NCBI GenBank assembly: GCA_019456145.1
Contig: VRUL01000047.1
Coordinates: 1 to 37,104 of the forward strand
Reading direction: 5' to 3'
Length of the DNA stretch: 37,104 nucleotides
Source: Planctomycetota bacterium
GTDB lineage: Bacteria > Planctomycetota > Phycisphaerae > Sedimentisphaerales > Anaerobacaceae
The position numbers and the translations under genes were made by a program. Each line of letters begins with the position of its first letter. The first letter of the stretch is position 1. The notes beneath the pieces are model-generated. The model made no database searches and was not told where the DNA came from. It was given only the letters and a program-made list of their open reading frames with translations. Shown in pieces: positions 1 to 8,273 of this stretch.

Positions 1-214
1 TTACGCACAGCCTGAATTCCAACTTGCCGACATAATACTAAACAGTCCTGACGTTTTCTGTGCCAATAATAAGCTCTTAGGCAAAAAATTACAATATAAT
101 CCCCGGAAAGGGATCGGCAGATTATTAAAAGCGAGAAATTCAAGATGATATAACGGCTTAATCGGTGTGCAAGTGCGAGTTAGCTTTTGAGCCATTTCGC
201 TTGTCGAGACATTG
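1..214. other. Window edge, no gene recognised
   Basis: This AT-rich stretch follows the stop codon of the minus-strand hydrolase. A weak 5-bp inverted repeat (ATCCC at 99-103, GGGAT at 110-114) is followed, on the minus strand, by an interrupted T-rich tract. It could be a poor terminator for the hydrolase but the stem is too short to call. An open frame on the minus strand here overlaps the hydrolase end and resembles nothing known. Confidence 0.3.
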
Positions 215-3200
215 CTACTTGAGAATCTCAAAATCGTCTAACAGTAACTTGTCTTGTTCGCTTCCTTCGAAGAAGATCTTGATGTTGTCCAGGACGTCTG
301 CCTCAAGGCTGGGCCCTTTCATATCCCAGCCGACGCGGGCCTCTATGGCCCGGAACTCGATATTCCTCCACTGGTTCTTCCGGAGTCCGCCAATTCTATA
401 ACGGCAGTTGTCCTTGTGTTTCTTCGACCAGACCATAACTATCACCTCAGAAACATCACAGAGTGGTTTGAGCTTGAAGCGTATCGTTGTTGAATCTTTG
501 ACAGGTATGGAATAGGTATCCCATATCCATGCACCTTTCGGACCAAATACGTATGCTTTCGAATCACCTACGCCTCCGTTGCTCACGCTGCCTCCCTTGA
601 AGTTTCCGGCGCCGTCATCGAAACTTTTTGAGAAAACCACCTCACCGGGTTCCGGCAAAAGCAGTCCCGGCGTCAATAAAGCACTCTTCGAAGGTTTTGC
701 TATTTTCTTTCCGTTTTTTGGTTTGCCGTAGACAGGTCCGATGTACTCGGTGGCGATGACAATATCATCAAACCAGACCTCCATGACGCGGCTTTCGGGG
801 TGAGGGTCCTTATTGTGACGGGCGGGCTGGTCGGTGTTGTAGAAGAGAAGCCAGAAGCTGTTGATTTTGAGCTTATCGGTTGAACGCCATCTGAAGCCTG
901 TGAATCTTCCGAAAAGCTTTCCATCGACCCAAAAGGCCTGCTCGCCATCGGACTTGTCAGGGCTGGAATTGGCCTTGAGCATTACTTCGACGCAGTACCA
1001 GCGGCCCGGCTGGATCAGATCTTCTTTGCCAATAAAGACCGAACCCCACTTGGTTTTCATTTCGTGCCAGTAAGTGTAGAAGTTCCATATACCCGGCGGT
1101 GGGAACTTGCCCCACTGTCCCGTGGGCTCAATACCGGTTGAGAACTTGGCGTCGCCGGGTGGCGTTTCGCCGGCACCTCCCTTAGGCCACGGTGTCGGCG
1201 TGCGGTCCGCTACGAGGTGTACGAAATGATGAACGTAACCTGTTCTCTCGTGGAACTTGACATAGAAGCGAGCGTACATTGTATCGACACCCTTAGTGTG
1301 GGTGAAGATGTGGCCGTTCTTCGATATGTGAACCGATTTGTTGCCGGGTGAGTTGGTATGGATGTCTTCCGAGAGTATGATATTGTCCTTCTTTGAGATA
1401 CTGCCCCAGCGTAGACCGATATCTTCGGGCGTCCCTGTCTCGAAGTCATCGACAAAGAGTACCCTCGGGTCGTGTTCGATGCCCTCATCGCCCGGATAAA
1501 GTGAGGCGAGCCCTAAAGCAGGAAAGCTAAGTTTATCTAAAGGATTGGTTCGATGTTTCTTTTCTTCTTTATCGCTCCACCCATCGTTGTCATCATCAAG
1601 GTCAGCGTTATCACCAATACCATCACCGTCTGTATCCCGTGATTCTTTTGGATTCAGCGGGAAAACGTCCCATGGAACAGACTTTGCCCTGTCTACACCA
1701 TCGCCATCCAAGTCTAATTCTTCACAATCGGCGATGCCGTTTTTGTTCTTGTCATCTCCAACGCCGTCCCCATCATCATCGGCATCAAGGTTATCACCAA
1801 TCCAGTCATTATCTTTATCCAGCCACTCTTCGGGATCCAGGGGGAATGCGTCTTTTTCATCAGGGATGCCATCTCCATCATCATCAGGGTCGAGATGATT
1901 TGGTCTGCCATCTTTGTCAATGTCAGGCGGTCCGTCTGCTGTGATAAGAAGGGCAAGATCCACAGTGAATTCGGGGGCTTCAAAGGCGCCTGGTCCTGCG
2001 GAAGCATCAAAGCTCCCAAGAATCGCGGCGTTCTCGGGCGAGTACCAATATCCTTTTGCATTTTTAGGCACATCCAGATGAACCTTCACGCCCTTAATTG
2101 CTTTGGCATGGTCGCTGAAATGATGCAGATAAACGCCTGCGCGCTCTTTCGAAGCCAGACCGTAGGCGCGAACGTCATTCGGATGAGAGACCCTCACAGG
2201 AATTATGCGAATATCCTTGTCGAGACAATATATAAAATCCTGCATTGCTCTTACGTATTCGCGTTCTTTGGGACCGAGCCAAATGTTCATGAAGTGGCCG
2301 TCTCTGGCATAGCTTGTGTTCCAGAAGATAAAGGCGATCTCGTTGAAAAGAGCTGTCCAGTTTCGAATGCGCATCCGCACAGCCGAGCGGTTGTCCCACA
2401 CACCACCAACCCCAGGAGGTTGGGGCTTTTGTTTGTTAATGTGGTTACCCTGCTCTCCCACGATGACCGGCATATTGAATTTCTTCCAGTTCTTTGCTCT
2501 TGAGGCGGTGACCGCATCGGATTTATGTTCATTCTCCCTTTGATACCAGTGTGGGGCGTTGATTTTGATATTGGGCAGCTTCGGCCGTTCCCAGCTCGTA
2601 GTAATAGGGTGATGGTAAGGATCGATAGACTTAAGATACGGAATCATGATTTCATACCAGCGGTCATCCGCATTTTGCTCGTTAAGAAATTCCCAGAAAT
2701 CCACGTAGGTTCCCCATCGGTCAACACTGTATTTGATAAACCTTTTCACTTTTGACATGGCTGCTTTGTTATGTGGTTCGTCGTTGAAGACCTTTCCGAA
2801 ACCGAAGATTCCATAAAAGATACCGAAGCCGTACTTGCGGGCGCAGCAAAGCAGCTCATCGGTCATAACGCCTTCCTGAACGAGATAGTGGTCGAGGTCG
2901 CGATATAGACTGTAGGAACAATTCTGTTGCGAAAAGCGATACAGGTTAAATCCACACTGTGAGAAATGCCGAAAGTAAACATCGGCATTTTGTGGATTGG
3001 TCGAGGGCCCGCGCACGAACATCGGCCCGGGGGGCAGCGGCGGTGGGTTTTTGAGGCCAGTGCGGAAAGGTCCCTCCATCGAGCACTGGTCCAGGACCGA
3101 CCCGGTGCCTGAATTATCGCCCCAGCAGTCCTGAAGCCCAATTGGGAAATATGGACTTCCATCATCAAACACGAATCGAAAAGGATTCGTTGGATGTAGT

Positions 3201-3721
3201 CGGATAAATCCTTTATTGGGTCTTCGGCCTTTGACGCAGAGAAAGCCGCCTTTGCCGGATGTCTTTTGTCCATTTACATTTGTAAAAATGAAGCTGTATT
3301 TCCATTTACCGACCTCTGACGGAGCGAATCGGGCCTTCCACAAATCCTGCTTGTCGAAGTCGTAAGTTATCTGCAGCATTTGCCCTCTGTCTGTCTGGAT
3401 TTTCCGTGTGTGGATTATTGGCCCTGTCGAGGAGCCATAGTGGAATCCGCCAACTCTTATCTGCTTTTTCGATGGAGAAGTAAAGATAACGTCGATTGTG
3501 ACGTCAAAGAAGGGATTCTCATATTTGTTTTCGTGCTTGAAGGTAAGCTCAAACACTTCGTACCCTGGCACAGCACTTGTGTTCTGAGAGTGTGTTACGT
3601 CAGGAAGAGAACCGCCTAAAACTCTGTTTTTGCCATCTTGATCGCAATAACAACAAGGACAAATCAGGGCCAGAAGAATCAGAACAAATATGACAAATAT
3701 CTGGATCTTTTTTCGCACCAT
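215..3721 (-). CDS. Secreted DUF5060-type clan GH-A hydrolase with TSP3 repeats and lectin-like C-terminus
   Basis: This 1168-residue exported protein is a predicted polysaccharide hydrolase. Residues 1-26 form a signal peptide (MVRKK then a hydrophobic run). Residues about 50-165 match the DUF5060 beta-sandwich that precedes glycosidase barrels. Residues about 180-560 form a TIM-barrel with a WEFLNEQ motif (candidate acid/base Glu348) and a VGEQG motif (candidate nucleophile Glu423), the arrangement of clan GH-A and apiosidase-like enzymes. Residues about 597-739 are Asp-rich thrombospondin type 3 repeats (patterns such as DDDGDG) that should bind calcium. The last 400 residues resemble a concanavalin-type jelly roll followed by a small binding domain. 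The ATG at 3721 gives a good signal peptide; the ribosome site is weak. It lies 105 bases after the dockerin gene on the same strand and may be co-transcribed. The exact substrate cannot be read. Confidence 0.8.
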   Translation of the reverse strand: MVRKKIQIFVIFVLILLALICPCCYCDQDGKNRVLGGSLPDVTHSQNTSAVPGYEVFELTFKHENKYENPFFDVTIDVIFTSPSKKQIRVGGFHYGSSTGPIIHTRKIQTDRGQMLQITYDFDKQDLWKARFAPSEVGKWKYSFIFTNVNGQKTSGKGGFLCVKGRRPNKGFIRLHPTNPFRFVFDDGSPYFPIGLQDCWGDNSGTGSVLDQCSMEGPFRTGLKNPPPLPPGPMFVRGPSTNPQNADVYFRHFSQCGFNLYRFSQQNCSYSLYRDLDHYLVQEGVMTDELLCCARKYGFGIFYGIFGFGKVFNDEPHNKAAMSKVKRFIKYSVDRWGTYVDFWEFLNEQNADDRWYEIMIPYLKSIDPYHHPITTSWERPKLPNIKINAPHWYQRENEHKSDAVTASRAKNWKKFNMPVIVGEQGNHINKQKPQPPGVGGVWDNRSAVRMRIRNWTALFNEIAFIFWNTSYARDGHFMNIWLGPKEREYVRAMQDFIYCLDKDIRIIPVRVSHPNDVRAYGLASKERAGVYLHHFSDHAKAIKGVKVHLDVPKNAKGYWYSPENAAILGSFDASAGPGAFEAPEFTVDLALLITADGPPDIDKDGRPNHLDPDDDGDGIPDEKDAFPLDPEEWLDKDNDWIGDNLDADDDGDGVGDDKNKNGIADCEELDLDGDGVDRAKSVPWDVFPLNPKESRDTDGDGIGDNADLDDDNDGWSDKEEKKHRTNPLDKLSFPALGLASLYPGDEGIEHDPRVLFVDDFETGTPEDIGLRWGSISKKDNIILSEDIHTNSPGNKSVHISKNGHIFTHTKGVDTMYARFYVKFHERTGYVHHFVHLVADRTPTPWPKGGAGETPPGDAKFSTGIEPTGQWGKFPPPGIWNFYTYWHEMKTKWGSVFIGKEDLIQPGRWYCVEVMLKANSSPDKSDGEQAFWVDGKLFGRFTGFRWRSTDKLKINSFWLLFYNTDQPARHNKDPHPESRVMEVWFDDIVIATEYIGPVYGKPKNGKKIAKPSKSALLTPGLLLPEPGEVVFSKSFDDGAGNFKGGSVSNGGVGDSKAYVFGPKGAWIWDTYSIPVKDSTTIRFKLKPLCDVSEVIVMVWSKKHKDNCRYRIGGLRKNQWRNIEFRAIEARVGWDMKGPSLEADVLDNIKIFFEGSEQDKLLLDDFEILK

Positions 3722-3826
3722 TGTTTTCTCTGCTCACTGAATTATTCAATGTCTGTTGCTACAATGTCACTACGAAATACATAACGTTCGGTTCTTTTTT
3801 GCATGCGGGAGACTGTAACATACTAC

Positions 3827-5566
3827 TTAGAATGGTGGAGGCACCATTGTCGAGAAGAACCACACCTGGCCTTCGGTTTTGCCCCAGCCATTGACCGAAT
3901 CGATACGCCAGTAGTACATAGTACTCGGAGACATTGTGCCAGGATCGAATATGGCAGCAGTCTGGTTGCCCTGGAAAGTACCCGGACTGCTCGTGCCGAA
4001 GTACACATCGTGCGATATGGCATCAGGGCCGGGGATCCAGCTCAAATCAGCGGTTGTAGAGACGTTTGCAGCACCATGGAGAGGATACAGGTTGCTTGCT
4101 TGGCCGGGCAGTGGTGGTATTGTTGTTGCTGTCAGCCATTTTTGGATGAAAAGGCCCAGGTCTTTGGAATCAACAGAGCCATCACCAAAAGGCGGAGGGA
4201 AAATGTCTGCTGGTGATTCACCATTAGCAAGTGTGCAATAATCTGTGAAGGTCACCTTTCCGTCATCGTCTGTGTCTGCGTCCCTGGGTTGTTGTGGCGA
4301 GGCATATTCCATAATAGTCATGGCTAAATCGTTTCCTGTTGCCGTACCGTTACGATATGCTGTTCCATCGGAGTAGCTGTTCCCCTGAGTGTAGGGCGTA
4401 AAGTTCATTGTGTCAGTGACCTCTATGCAGTATGTTTGACCTGGAACCAGTGTAACATCATTCGGATTATAGCTTACACCGACAAGGTCTGTGCTGGAGG
4501 CGAAATACGCCCCCTGAGTGGTTTTTGTGGGGCCAATTTGTGCACCGTTCGGACCGCCTTGCCGAATTTTCCAGGTAAGGTCAAAATTTCCGTCTGCGCT
4601 TGCTGCGAATAAGTCCGCAGCCAACAAGGATGTACCTGTTGCGACGAAGGTTTGTCCCCATCGGGTGTCGCTCAGGCCGCCATCGAAATTGCCCGGACCC
4701 GGATTGAGCCGGGTATGGGTCACACTCTGATTGTTGCGGTCTACAAAAACAGTAACATTAAGGTCAAAAGTTTGCGGATTTCCGTTGATATCGTAGGCCC
4801 TGCCGTTGGGATAACTGCTTCCGTCTTTATCACGTTTATAGACGGCGCAGCCGTCGAGGACCCAGATTTTAACGGCATATTGCTTCCCGGGCGTAAGCAG
4901 GATTTGCCCGGACGGCCATCTGACCCATTCGTCGGAATCAGAAGCAATGTTGTTTTCTCTTTTAGTGCCAAGAAGTGTCCAGTTACGAACATCGCCTTCC
5001 CCGTTATCTTCAAGGATGCTTATGTCTGCGTATTTGCCATTGTACAAGTTCCACCCTGCCATCATCCAGGAGATTCCGCGTACGGAGGTACCTGTTGCCA
5101 GAAATGTCTGGAACCACTCCCATTCCCAGGGAGTCCATTGCTCCCCACCGGTATCCTTAAAGTAAGTGGAGTAGTCCACGTCAAGGTCTACATTGACCAC
5201 CGTTTGCTGGCCGTCTACGATCTGGACGTTTGGCACCATTTTGGGCGAAGCAAAGAAATCCGGCTGGTTCACATAAACCGAGTATGTTCCAGCCGGCAAA
5301 TTACCAATCTGGTAGTAGCCGTCGCCGGTGGGTGTTTGTCCCGGCGGCGCTCCAAGACGGCGAAAAGGTCCTACCATGGAATTGTCGCTCGGTGAGAGAA
5401 ACAGGTCCCATTCGTACAGGTATTTGTATCCCATCGAGGGTACGCCGGCGATTTTCTCATACCGGCCCTGTCCCGTAATCGAACCGCTGGCTTGTACATA
5501 TTTCCCGGGTATCAGCAGGGCTAATATAATTATGATACTTCTTACAGTAAATTGTCTGGTTATCAT
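3827..5566 (-). CDS. Secreted dockerin and Fn3-like domain protein
   Basis: This 579-residue protein has a signal peptide (residues 1-26, ending VQA). A carboxypeptidase-regulatory-like beta domain follows (about 50-125, with the LPAGTYSVYV pattern). Two related beta domains of about 120 residues come next, each with a QTF(L/V)ATGTS motif and a late LxPGxxYxxxV strand; their function is unknown. Residues about 427-480 hold two EF-hand-like calcium loops (DTDDDGKVTF and GDGSVDSKDLGLF, then QKWL), the pattern of dockerins common in Phycisphaerae. A C-terminal Fn3-like domain (about 490-575) has the DVYFGTS and YYWRID motifs. No cohesin gene is in the window. The start ATG at 5566 follows a GAGGTGG ribosome site. 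The protein is probably an adhesin or scaffold-linked binding protein; no catalytic motif was seen. Confidence 0.75.
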   Translation of the reverse strand: MITRQFTVRSIIIILALLIPGKYVQASGSITGQGRYEKIAGVPSMGYKYLYEWDLFLSPSDNSMVGPFRRLGAPPGQTPTGDGYYQIGNLPAGTYSVYVNQPDFFASPKMVPNVQIVDGQQTVVNVDLDVDYSTYFKDTGGEQWTPWEWEWFQTFLATGTSVRGISWMMAGWNLYNGKYADISILEDNGEGDVRNWTLLGTKRENNIASDSDEWVRWPSGQILLTPGKQYAVKIWVLDGCAVYKRDKDGSSYPNGRAYDINGNPQTFDLNVTVFVDRNNQSVTHTRLNPGPGNFDGGLSDTRWGQTFVATGTSLLAADLFAASADGNFDLTWKIRQGGPNGAQIGPTKTTQGAYFASSTDLVGVSYNPNDVTLVPGQTYCIEVTDTMNFTPYTQGNSYSDGTAYRNGTATGNDLAMTIMEYASPQQPRDADTDDDGKVTFTDYCTLANGESPADIFPPPFGDGSVDSKDLGLFIQKWLTATTIPPLPGQASNLYPLHGAANVSTTADLSWIPGPDAISHDVYFGTSSPGTFQGNQTAAIFDPGTMSPSTMYYWRIDSVNGWGKTEGQVWFFSTMVPPPF

Positions 5567-5592
5567 AGAAGTAAACCCACCTCAATAAAAGC

Positions 5593-5614
5593 TGCCGGTT
5601 TCTATTGACCGGCA
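5593..5614 (-). promoter_or_regulatory. Inverted repeat in leader of dockerin gene
   Basis: Seven-base perfect arms TGCCGGT and ACCGGCA enclose an 8-base loop, 27 bases before the dockerin start codon and inside its predicted leader RNA. There is no T-run, so it is not an intrinsic terminator. It could be an RNA hairpin or an operator. Confidence 0.4.
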
Positions 5615-5662
5615 CAAGTTGCTATAAATCACCTCAATTACTGTCAATTAGGGATAAAAAAA

Positions 5663-5691
5663 AGTATAACATATTTCGTTGGTATTGTCAA
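5663..5691 (-). promoter_or_regulatory. Sigma70-like promoter of dockerin gene
   Basis: On the minus strand TTGACA (5691-5686) is followed by a 17-base spacer and TATACT (5668-5663). This is a near-perfect housekeeping promoter about 95 bases upstream of the dockerin start codon. Confidence 0.65.
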
Positions 5692-5712
5692 CCATTTCAG
5701 TTTATTGATAAT
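5685..5712 (+). promoter_or_regulatory. Candidate promoter of the CE15 operon
   Basis: TTGTCA (5685-5690), a 16-base spacer and GATAAT (5707-5712) face the CE15 gene. The -35 box overlaps that of the divergent dockerin promoter, so both could be controlled by one bound protein. The leader would be about 155 bases. The match is weaker than that of the opposing promoter. Confidence 0.4.
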
Positions 5713-5875
5713 GCGTGTGGTGTTTTGCCGGCCGGTTGGTAAAAAAGACGTAAGGCGGTTGTATTTATGAGGTTGATTTGATATTGTAATGCAGGAAAAT
5801 GTCAGCCGTACGATGAGCTAATGCCAAATAACAAACGCCAATTGAATTTTTCAAAACTAATATGGAGGAATAATT

Positions 5876-7099
5876 ATGATTGGGCAATTCTTTGATGGAA
5901 TAATGAATCAGATCGAAGGCTTTGTGTTAGTGCTGCCTTTGCTGGCTATGGTCGCCTGCACCAGCGCTAATCCGCCTTCGGTTGCGGACATGCCCACTGT
6001 TGATAAGCTACCTGATATCAAGGAGCTGCCGGATCCATTCCTGATGAATAATGGCAAGCGTGTCAGGAACAAGGCCGATTGGCTTAAACGCCGCAAGGAA
6101 ATTAAAGCGATGATGCTGTACTATCAGTATGGTCATATACCGCCGGCACCGAAAAATATTACTGCTAAAGAATTATCATCTGAATCTGTTTATGATGGCG
6201 GCGCCACCAAAAAACATATTCTCCTTTCAATGGGGCCCGGCAGGAAGATAAAGGTCAATGTCGGTATCATCATTCCCAAAGGCAAGGGACCCTTTCCTGT
6301 TATTCTGAAAAATGACAGCGGTATCTTTAAAGTACCTATAGCAGAGGAGGTCATTAAACGTGGCTATATTGTTGCTGATTATACCCGCACCGACCTGGAC
6401 CCGGACAGGAAAGCCGCTGTGGGGCCGGCCCAGGCAGCTTATCCTGATTATGACTGGGCTACGCTGTCTGTATGGGCATGGGGAGGTATGCGCGTCATAG
6501 ATTACCTTCTTACCTTAGATGTCGTTGACACCAAACGAATAGCTTTTACCGGCCATTCGCGTGGCGGTAAGACGGCGCTGCTGGCAGGGGCCCTTGATGA
6601 GAGGATTGCTCTGGTTGCGCCAAATGGTTCCGGCTGCGGCGGAGCGGGCTGTTATCGTTTTGAAGGTGAAAAACCGGAGTCATTAGAACAGATAACACAT
6701 CCGAGAAGATTTTCGTATTGGTTTCATCGGCGTTTTAGAGATTTTGCTGACAAAGAGACCAAGCTTCCATTCGACCAGCATTTTCTAAAAGCGCTGGTTG
6801 CTCCAAGATCGCTAATTTCCGTTGATGCACTTGGCGATCTGTGGGCCAATCCTTACGGAACCCAGCAATCTCACCGCGGGGCTAAGCCGGTATTCGACTA
6901 TTTAGGTGCCGGCGATAAACTTGGAATCTATTACCGCACAGGTGGCCATGCTCAATCCAAGGACGATTGGCGCACCCTGGTTGACTTTGCTGACAAGATA
7001 TTTTTCGGGAAAACGCCTGCAAGCGGTAAACGTTTTGACAAATTACCATTCGCCGACGCCCCCAAACCTTTTTCCTGGTCGGCGCCAAAAGGTAAATAG
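5876..7099 (+). CDS. CE15-like glucuronoyl methylesterase (alpha/beta hydrolase)
   Basis: This 407-residue protein matches carbohydrate esterase family 15, which cleaves esters between glucuronic acid on glucuronoxylan and alcohols of lignin. The family signature GHSRGGK (226-232, nucleophile Ser228) is followed by the GALDERIALVAPNGSGCGG block typical of bacterial CE15 enzymes, and GGHAQ supplies the candidate catalytic His358. The N-terminus has a hydrophobic segment ending MVAC (Cys28), a possible lipobox, so the enzyme may be a lipoprotein; the start of the signal lacks the usual Lys/Arg, which is odd. The ATG at 5876 follows a strong GGAGG seven bases upstream. It is the first gene of an apparent operon with an oxidoreductase (58-base gap) and a double metallo-beta-lactamase protein. 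Another alpha/beta esterase activity cannot be excluded. Confidence 0.8.
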   Translation: MIGQFFDGIMNQIEGFVLVLPLLAMVACTSANPPSVADMPTVDKLPDIKELPDPFLMNNGKRVRNKADWLKRRKEIKAMMLYYQYGHIPPAPKNITAKELSSESVYDGGATKKHILLSMGPGRKIKVNVGIIIPKGKGPFPVILKNDSGIFKVPIAEEVIKRGYIVADYTRTDLDPDRKAAVGPAQAAYPDYDWATLSVWAWGGMRVIDYLLTLDVVDTKRIAFTGHSRGGKTALLAGALDERIALVAPNGSGCGGAGCYRFEGEKPESLEQITHPRRFSYWFHRRFRDFADKETKLPFDQHFLKALVAPRSLISVDALGDLWANPYGTQQSHRGAKPVFDYLGAGDKLGIYYRTGGHAQSKDDWRTLVDFADKIFFGKTPASGKRFDKLPFADAPKPFSWSAPKGK

Positions 7100-7157
7100 G
7101 ATGTAAATAATAACCGGATTTGTTATTAGGAGCAGGACATCAGGAGGTCAATTAGTT

Positions 7158-8258
7158 ATGTCGAATACAGGCAGGGTAAAAGTTGGTATCATTGGCTCGC
7201 AATTTCAGGCGGATATTCACGCTGAGTCTTTCCGGATTATGCCGGACGTAGCGGAGGTCGTTGCCGTTGCCTCACCCACGCCGGGTAATGCCGAGAAAAT
7301 GGCAAAGAAATATAATATTCCGCGGGTCTTTACAGATTATAAGCAGATGTTAGCTGAAGATGATATAGAAATGGTCACAATAGCGGGACCGAACTGGCTG
7401 CACGCACAAATGACTGTTGATATCGCCAATGCGGGCAAGCATGTGGTCTGTGAAAAACCGTTGTGTATGACACTTGAAGAAGCGGACCTGATGATTGACA
7501 CGTGCAAACAAAAAGGTGTGCTGCTTATGTATGCTGAGGAGTTGTTCTTTACGCCCAAGTATGTCAAGGCCAAGGAAATGTCTGACCAGGGTGCCTTCGG
7601 CAAGGTGTATATGGTCAAGCAAAGCGAGAAGCATTTCGGGCCGCACGCACCGTGGTTCTGGGATGTCGACCGATCCGGTGGCGGCGTATTTATGGATATG
7701 GGCTGTCATGGTATTGCTTTTTGTTACTGGTTTCTGGACCGACCCGATATTAAAAATGTCTATTGCCAAATGGCTACACATGTACATGCTGATAAGACCA
7801 AAGGCGAGGACAACTCTATTTGTATCATCGAGTTTGCCAACGGCGCTGTAGGTTTAATTGAGGATAGTTGGGCCCGGCGTGGCGGCATGGAGGACCGGAT
7901 TGAAGTTTACGGCGATGGCGGAGTCACTTATGCCGACCTGCATATGGGCAATGCATTACCGACGTATAGCGAATATGGTTATGGCTATGCGGTGGAAAAA
8001 GCCCCTACAACTAAAGGGTGGACATGGCCTGTTTACCAAGAGCTGTGGAATTACGGCTTTCCCCAGGAAATGTATCATTTTGCCCGCTGCGTACGCGGTA
8101 AGGAAGAACCACAGGCTACCGGAGAGGACGGCCGAGTTGTTCAGGAAGTGCTCTATGCCGGGTACAAATCAGCGGGAGCGGGTCATAAAATTGAATTACC
8201 CTTCCAGCCGAAGGGAGTAAAAAAACCCATCGACTTATGGTTAAACGCAAAAGCGTAG
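7158..8258 (+). CDS. Gfo/Idh/MocA family NAD(P)-dependent oxidoreductase
   Basis: This is a 366-residue cytoplasmic protein with no signal peptide. The N-terminal Rossmann fold begins VKVGIIGSQFQADIHAESF, a version of the GxGxxG loop that has lost some glycines. The catalytic-lysine motif EKP is at 99-101 (CEKPLCMTLEEAD). The C-terminal half is the usual open-faced beta-sheet dimerisation domain with GGVFMDMGCHGI, where the histidine is commonly catalytic in the family. Such enzymes oxidise or reduce sugar and inositol derivatives. A consensus AGGAGGT lies nine bases before the ATG. The MBL gene follows after only 15 bases, so the two are surely co-transcribed. The substrate is unknown; a cytoplasmic uronic-acid or sugar-acid derivative is a reasonable guess from the CE15 neighbour. 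Confidence 0.85.
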   Translation: MSNTGRVKVGIIGSQFQADIHAESFRIMPDVAEVVAVASPTPGNAEKMAKKYNIPRVFTDYKQMLAEDDIEMVTIAGPNWLHAQMTVDIANAGKHVVCEKPLCMTLEEADLMIDTCKQKGVLLMYAEELFFTPKYVKAKEMSDQGAFGKVYMVKQSEKHFGPHAPWFWDVDRSGGGVFMDMGCHGIAFCYWFLDRPDIKNVYCQMATHVHADKTKGEDNSICIIEFANGAVGLIEDSWARRGGMEDRIEVYGDGGVTYADLHMGNALPTYSEYGYGYAVEKAPTTKGWTWPVYQELWNYGFPQEMYHFARCVRGKEEPQATGEDGRVVQEVLYAGYKSAGAGHKIELPFQPKGVKKPIDLWLNAKA

Positions 8259-8273
8259 AGAGTAGGTATCGCT

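Larger units (their letters stand above)
5567..5875. other. Divergent intergenic region, 309 bases
   Basis: This AT-rich region separates the dockerin gene (minus) from the CE15 operon (plus). It holds the leader hairpin, the two overlapping divergent promoters listed separately, and the GGAGG ribosome site of the CE15 gene at its right end. No further gene was seen. Confidence 0.6.

Noticed and set aside
1895..2503. 202-codon open frame on the plus strand
   Set aside because: It is antisense to the hydrolase barrel and has no recognisable domain or ribosome site.
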